Source of the DNA: an uncultured Lachnospiraceae bacterium
GTDB lineage: Bacteria > Bacillota > Clostridia > Lachnospirales > Lachnospiraceae
Direction: 5' to 3'
Assembly (NCBI GenBank): GCA_934385475.1
Contig: CAKRPS010000020.1
Location: forward strand, 1-44,615
DNA: 44,615 bases
The translations under genes were made by a program, and so were the position numbers. The notes under the pieces are model-generated. The model had not been told where the DNA came from. It ran no database searches and saw only the letters and a program-made list of their open reading frames with translations. Shown here in pieces: positions 43,158 through 44,615 of the stretch. Numbering within the stretch: the first letter of the stretch is position 1; every line of letters begins with the position of its first letter.

Positions 43158-43862
43158 CTAACATGCACCTCCCTCTTCGACCGCAATCTTCATGAAAAGT
43201 TCCTCCAGATTTTCATCGGTTGACACGCTTCCCTCATATGCCAGTCTGCCATGCGATATGATTCCAATGTGATCCGCAGTCATCTGAATCTCGCTCAGGA
43301 TATGACTGGAAATGATCACTGTAATTCCCTTTTCCGGGAAGCTTCTTATCAAATGTCTCAGTTCCTGAATTCCTAATGGGTCCAGACCGTTGGTCGGCTC
43401 ATCCAGGATCAACAGCTTCGGGTTTCCAAGAAGTGCCAGGGCAATTCCGAGTCTCTGCTTCATTCCCAGAGAAAAGGCTCCTGCCCGTTTTCTGCCGGTG
43501 TCTGTCAGGTTGACAATCTCAAGCACCTCCTGCATCCGCTCTTCCGACACCCCAAGCATTAACGCTCTCACCTTCAGATTTTCCCACGCGGTCAGATTTT
43601 CATAGATCGGCGGTGTCTCGATCAACGCCCCGATGTTTTTCAGATCTTTCCTGCTCCACGGATGCCCCTCGAAAAGAATTTTCCCGGAGGTTGGTCTGGA
43701 AAGTCCACTCAGCATCTTCAGCAGTGTGGATTTACCGGCACCATTTGCCCCCAGCAGTCCATACACCTGATTTTTCGGTATCTGCATGGTAATTTTCTTC
43801 AAAACCTTCTGTTTCTTAAAGGATTTACACAGTCCATTCATCTCTATGATATTTTCACTCAT
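43158..43862 (-). CDS. Lantibiotic-immunity ABC ATPase, LanF/MutF/BcrA-like
   Basis: A 234-residue ATPase of the BcrA/LanF group. Walker A GANGAGKST (about 37-45), signature FSLGMKQRLGIALAL (about 128-142), Walker B LLILDEPTNGLDP and SSHILSE are present. The Q-loop region has GALIETPPIYENLTA: the Glu replacing Gln is the hallmark E-loop of lantibiotic-immunity ATPases. It is the first gene of the five-gene operon. No lantibiotic precursor or modification gene is nearby, so this is defence against peptides made by others. Confidence 0.9.
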   Translation of the reverse strand: MSENIIEMNGLCKSFKKQKVLKKITMQIPKNQVYGLLGANGAGKSTLLKMLSGLSRPTSGKILFEGHPWSRKDLKNIGALIETPPIYENLTAWENLKVRALMLGVSEERMQEVLEIVNLTDTGRKRAGAFSLGMKQRLGIALALLGNPKLLILDEPTNGLDPLGIQELRHLIRSFPEKGITVIISSHILSEIQMTADHIGIISHGRLAYEGSVSTDENLEELFMKIAVEEGGAC

Positions 43863-43901
43863 AACGTTCTCCCTTCTTACTATCTGTCCTGTTCTGGTTT
43901 T

Positions 43902-43936
43902 ATCATAGGGAGCAATTCTAAGGATTTTATAAGGAT
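43902..43936 (-). promoter_or_regulatory. LanFEG-RK operon promoter with direct-repeat operator
   Basis: Minus-strand TATGAT (43902-43907) is a -10. Instead of a -35 there are two perfect ATCCTTA repeats (43919-43925 and 43930-43936) with 11-bp periodicity, in phase with the -35 region. This fits an OmpR-family activator site, presumably for the response regulator of the same operon. Confidence 0.6.
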
Positions 43937-44011
43937 GTTATGTTTTCTTACATAAAACGTTATTTTCTGTTGGTTGTTTTGGGCGATATCTTTTATTATC
44001 ATAAAAATGAG

Positions 44012-44135
44012 GTCTATTCAGAGCCTTGCAAATTTAATTTATATGGCGAAGTAACCACATGAGCTGACAATAAGCAATCTTATTGTCCAGGAAAGCTGTA
44101 TGACAGTGATTTTGCGAATGGGATTCTGAATAGAC
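44012..44135 (+). repeat. R2 element, full-length copy with 11-bp terminal inverted repeats
   Basis: GTCTATTCAGA (44012-44022) and TCTGAATAGAC (44125-44135) are perfect inverted repeats. Inside is an 8-bp hairpin GACAATAA/TTATTGTC (about 44065-44087). It has no coding capacity. It lies 26 bp upstream of R1 copy C. Confidence 0.8.
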
Positions 44136-44161
44136 AAAATAATAGCCAGAAATGAGGTACA

Positions 44162-44257
44162 TGATTGAAAAATAAAATTTTTCAATCGCGAGATTTGTGT
44201 CTGCGCGCACTTGACACAAACTCGTCATGCGCAAAAAACGTGCGCAGAAATGGAGAA
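44162..44257 (+). repeat. R1 dispersed repeat, copy C (full-length, three hairpins)
   Basis: Three hairpins in a row: ATTGAAAAAT/ATTTTTCAAT (about 44164-44186), TTTGTGT/ACACAAA (about 44194-44220), TGCGCA/TGCGCA (44227-44245 region). They are followed by AGAAATGGAGA, whose GGAG is the ribosome site of the hydrolase gene. Confidence 0.85.
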
Positions 44258-44262
44258 GAAAT

Positions 44263-44615
44263 ATGAGAACCATTCTATTTTCCCTGCTCGCGTTTCTTTG
44301 CAGCATTATAGCACTCGTCGCCGGTGTCTATGTTTACCGCAACCTGCACTGGTATGATGCCAACACAAGGGCTCTGAAAAAGGTAAATGCTACGGAAAAG
44401 CAGGTGACACTTCCCTCCGGCAATATTATCAATTACGGGGAAGTCGAAAACGATAAGCCTGCCCTTCTTCTGATTCACGGTCAGATGGGGCAATGGGAAG
44501 ATTATGCAACTGTTATGCCGGAATTATCTAAGAAATGGCACATTTACGCCATCGACGTATATGGACACGGACAGTCCACTCACAAAGAAGAACTCTACTA
44601 TCTGGACACCAACGC
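44263..44615 (+). CDS. Membrane-anchored alpha/beta hydrolase, 3' end outside window
   Basis: About 117 residues are visible. An N-terminal hydrophobic segment (MRTILFSLLAFLCSIIALVA, about 1-25) is an anchor or signal. The alpha/beta-hydrolase core then begins: ALLLIHGQMGQWEDY (oxyanion HG motif, about 77-91) and YAIDVYGHGQST (about 102-113). The nucleophile Ser, acid and His lie beyond the edge. The substrate is unknown. The ATG at 44263 uses GGAG at the end of R1 copy C; upstream are R2 and R1 in tandem. Confidence 0.85.
   Translation, partial: MRTILFSLLAFLCSIIALVAGVYVYRNLHWYDANTRALKKVNATEKQVTLPSGNIINYGEVENDKPALLLIHGQMGQWEDYATVMPELSKKWHIYAIDVYGHGQSTHKEELYYLDTN

Overview
The window looks like a chromosomal segment of a Gram-positive clostridial bacterium, most likely a member of the Lachnospiraceae; genus cannot be fixed from the sequence alone. 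The reasons are strong AGGAGG-type ribosome binding sites, sigma-A promoters with frequent TGn extensions, lipoproteins with long acidic Ala/Glu/Thr tethers, and a family mix (GH51 arabinofuranosidase, DUF4422, LanFEG-RK, NhaC, RelQ) typical of gut clostridia. No transposase, integrase, phage gene, CRISPR array, rRNA or tRNA was seen. Both ends are open inside genes (murA on the left, an alpha/beta hydrolase on the right).

Layout, left to right. 1-5.9 kb: cell wall and stress genes (murA, an M23/LysM/G5 cell-wall hydrolase, an XRE-cupin regulator, a flavin reductase coupled to a coiled-coil membrane protein, a small alarmone synthetase), with a 450-bp gap that may encode a small RNA. 6-9.4 kb: a large polytopic membrane protein, a 37-residue membrane microprotein, a conserved 87-residue protein and a HlyIII/PAQR protein. 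9.5-14.5 kb: UDP-sugar genes (galE, UDPGP-family uridylyltransferase), a DUF4422 glycosyltransferase and a MATE transporter. 14.7-19.3 kb: arabinofuranosidase with a divergent AraC regulator, apt, and a second MATE transporter. 19.4-26.7 kb: two complete polar amino-acid ABC transporters flanking an NhaC antiporter and a helical protein; the binding protein of the first transporter is circularly permuted. 26.9-34 kb: xpt, an OB-fold-like lipoprotein, and a five-gene carbohydrate ABC operon that contains an FRG-domain gene between its ATPase and permease genes. 34.1-34.8 kb: two decayed genes. 35-39.4 kb: a tRNA-dihydrouridine synthase, a sulfhydrylase gene behind a Cys-Cys leader peptide, an HD phosphohydrolase and an AEC transporter. 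39.5-43.9 kb: an orphan lantibiotic-immunity-type operon (LanF-E-G, response regulator, histidine kinase) with its own direct-repeat operator.

The most unusual signal is spread over the whole window: two short, hairpin-rich dispersed repeat families (called R1 and R2 here) sit directly upstream of start codons, always in the same orientation relative to the downstream gene. The gene-proximal end of R1 is a hairpin followed by AGAAATGAGGA, so the repeat itself supplies the Shine-Dalgarno sequence for unrelated genes (galE, DUF4422, two ABC transporter genes, a hydrolase). R2 elements have 10-12 bp terminal inverted repeats around GTNACTATTC. One locus carries R2 and R1 in tandem.

Other points worth following up are the circularly permuted substrate-binding protein, the FRG protein inside a sugar transporter operon, the Cys-Cys leader upstream of the sulfhydrylase, and the carbohydrate-binding protein that has both a lipobox and a C-terminal membrane anchor.
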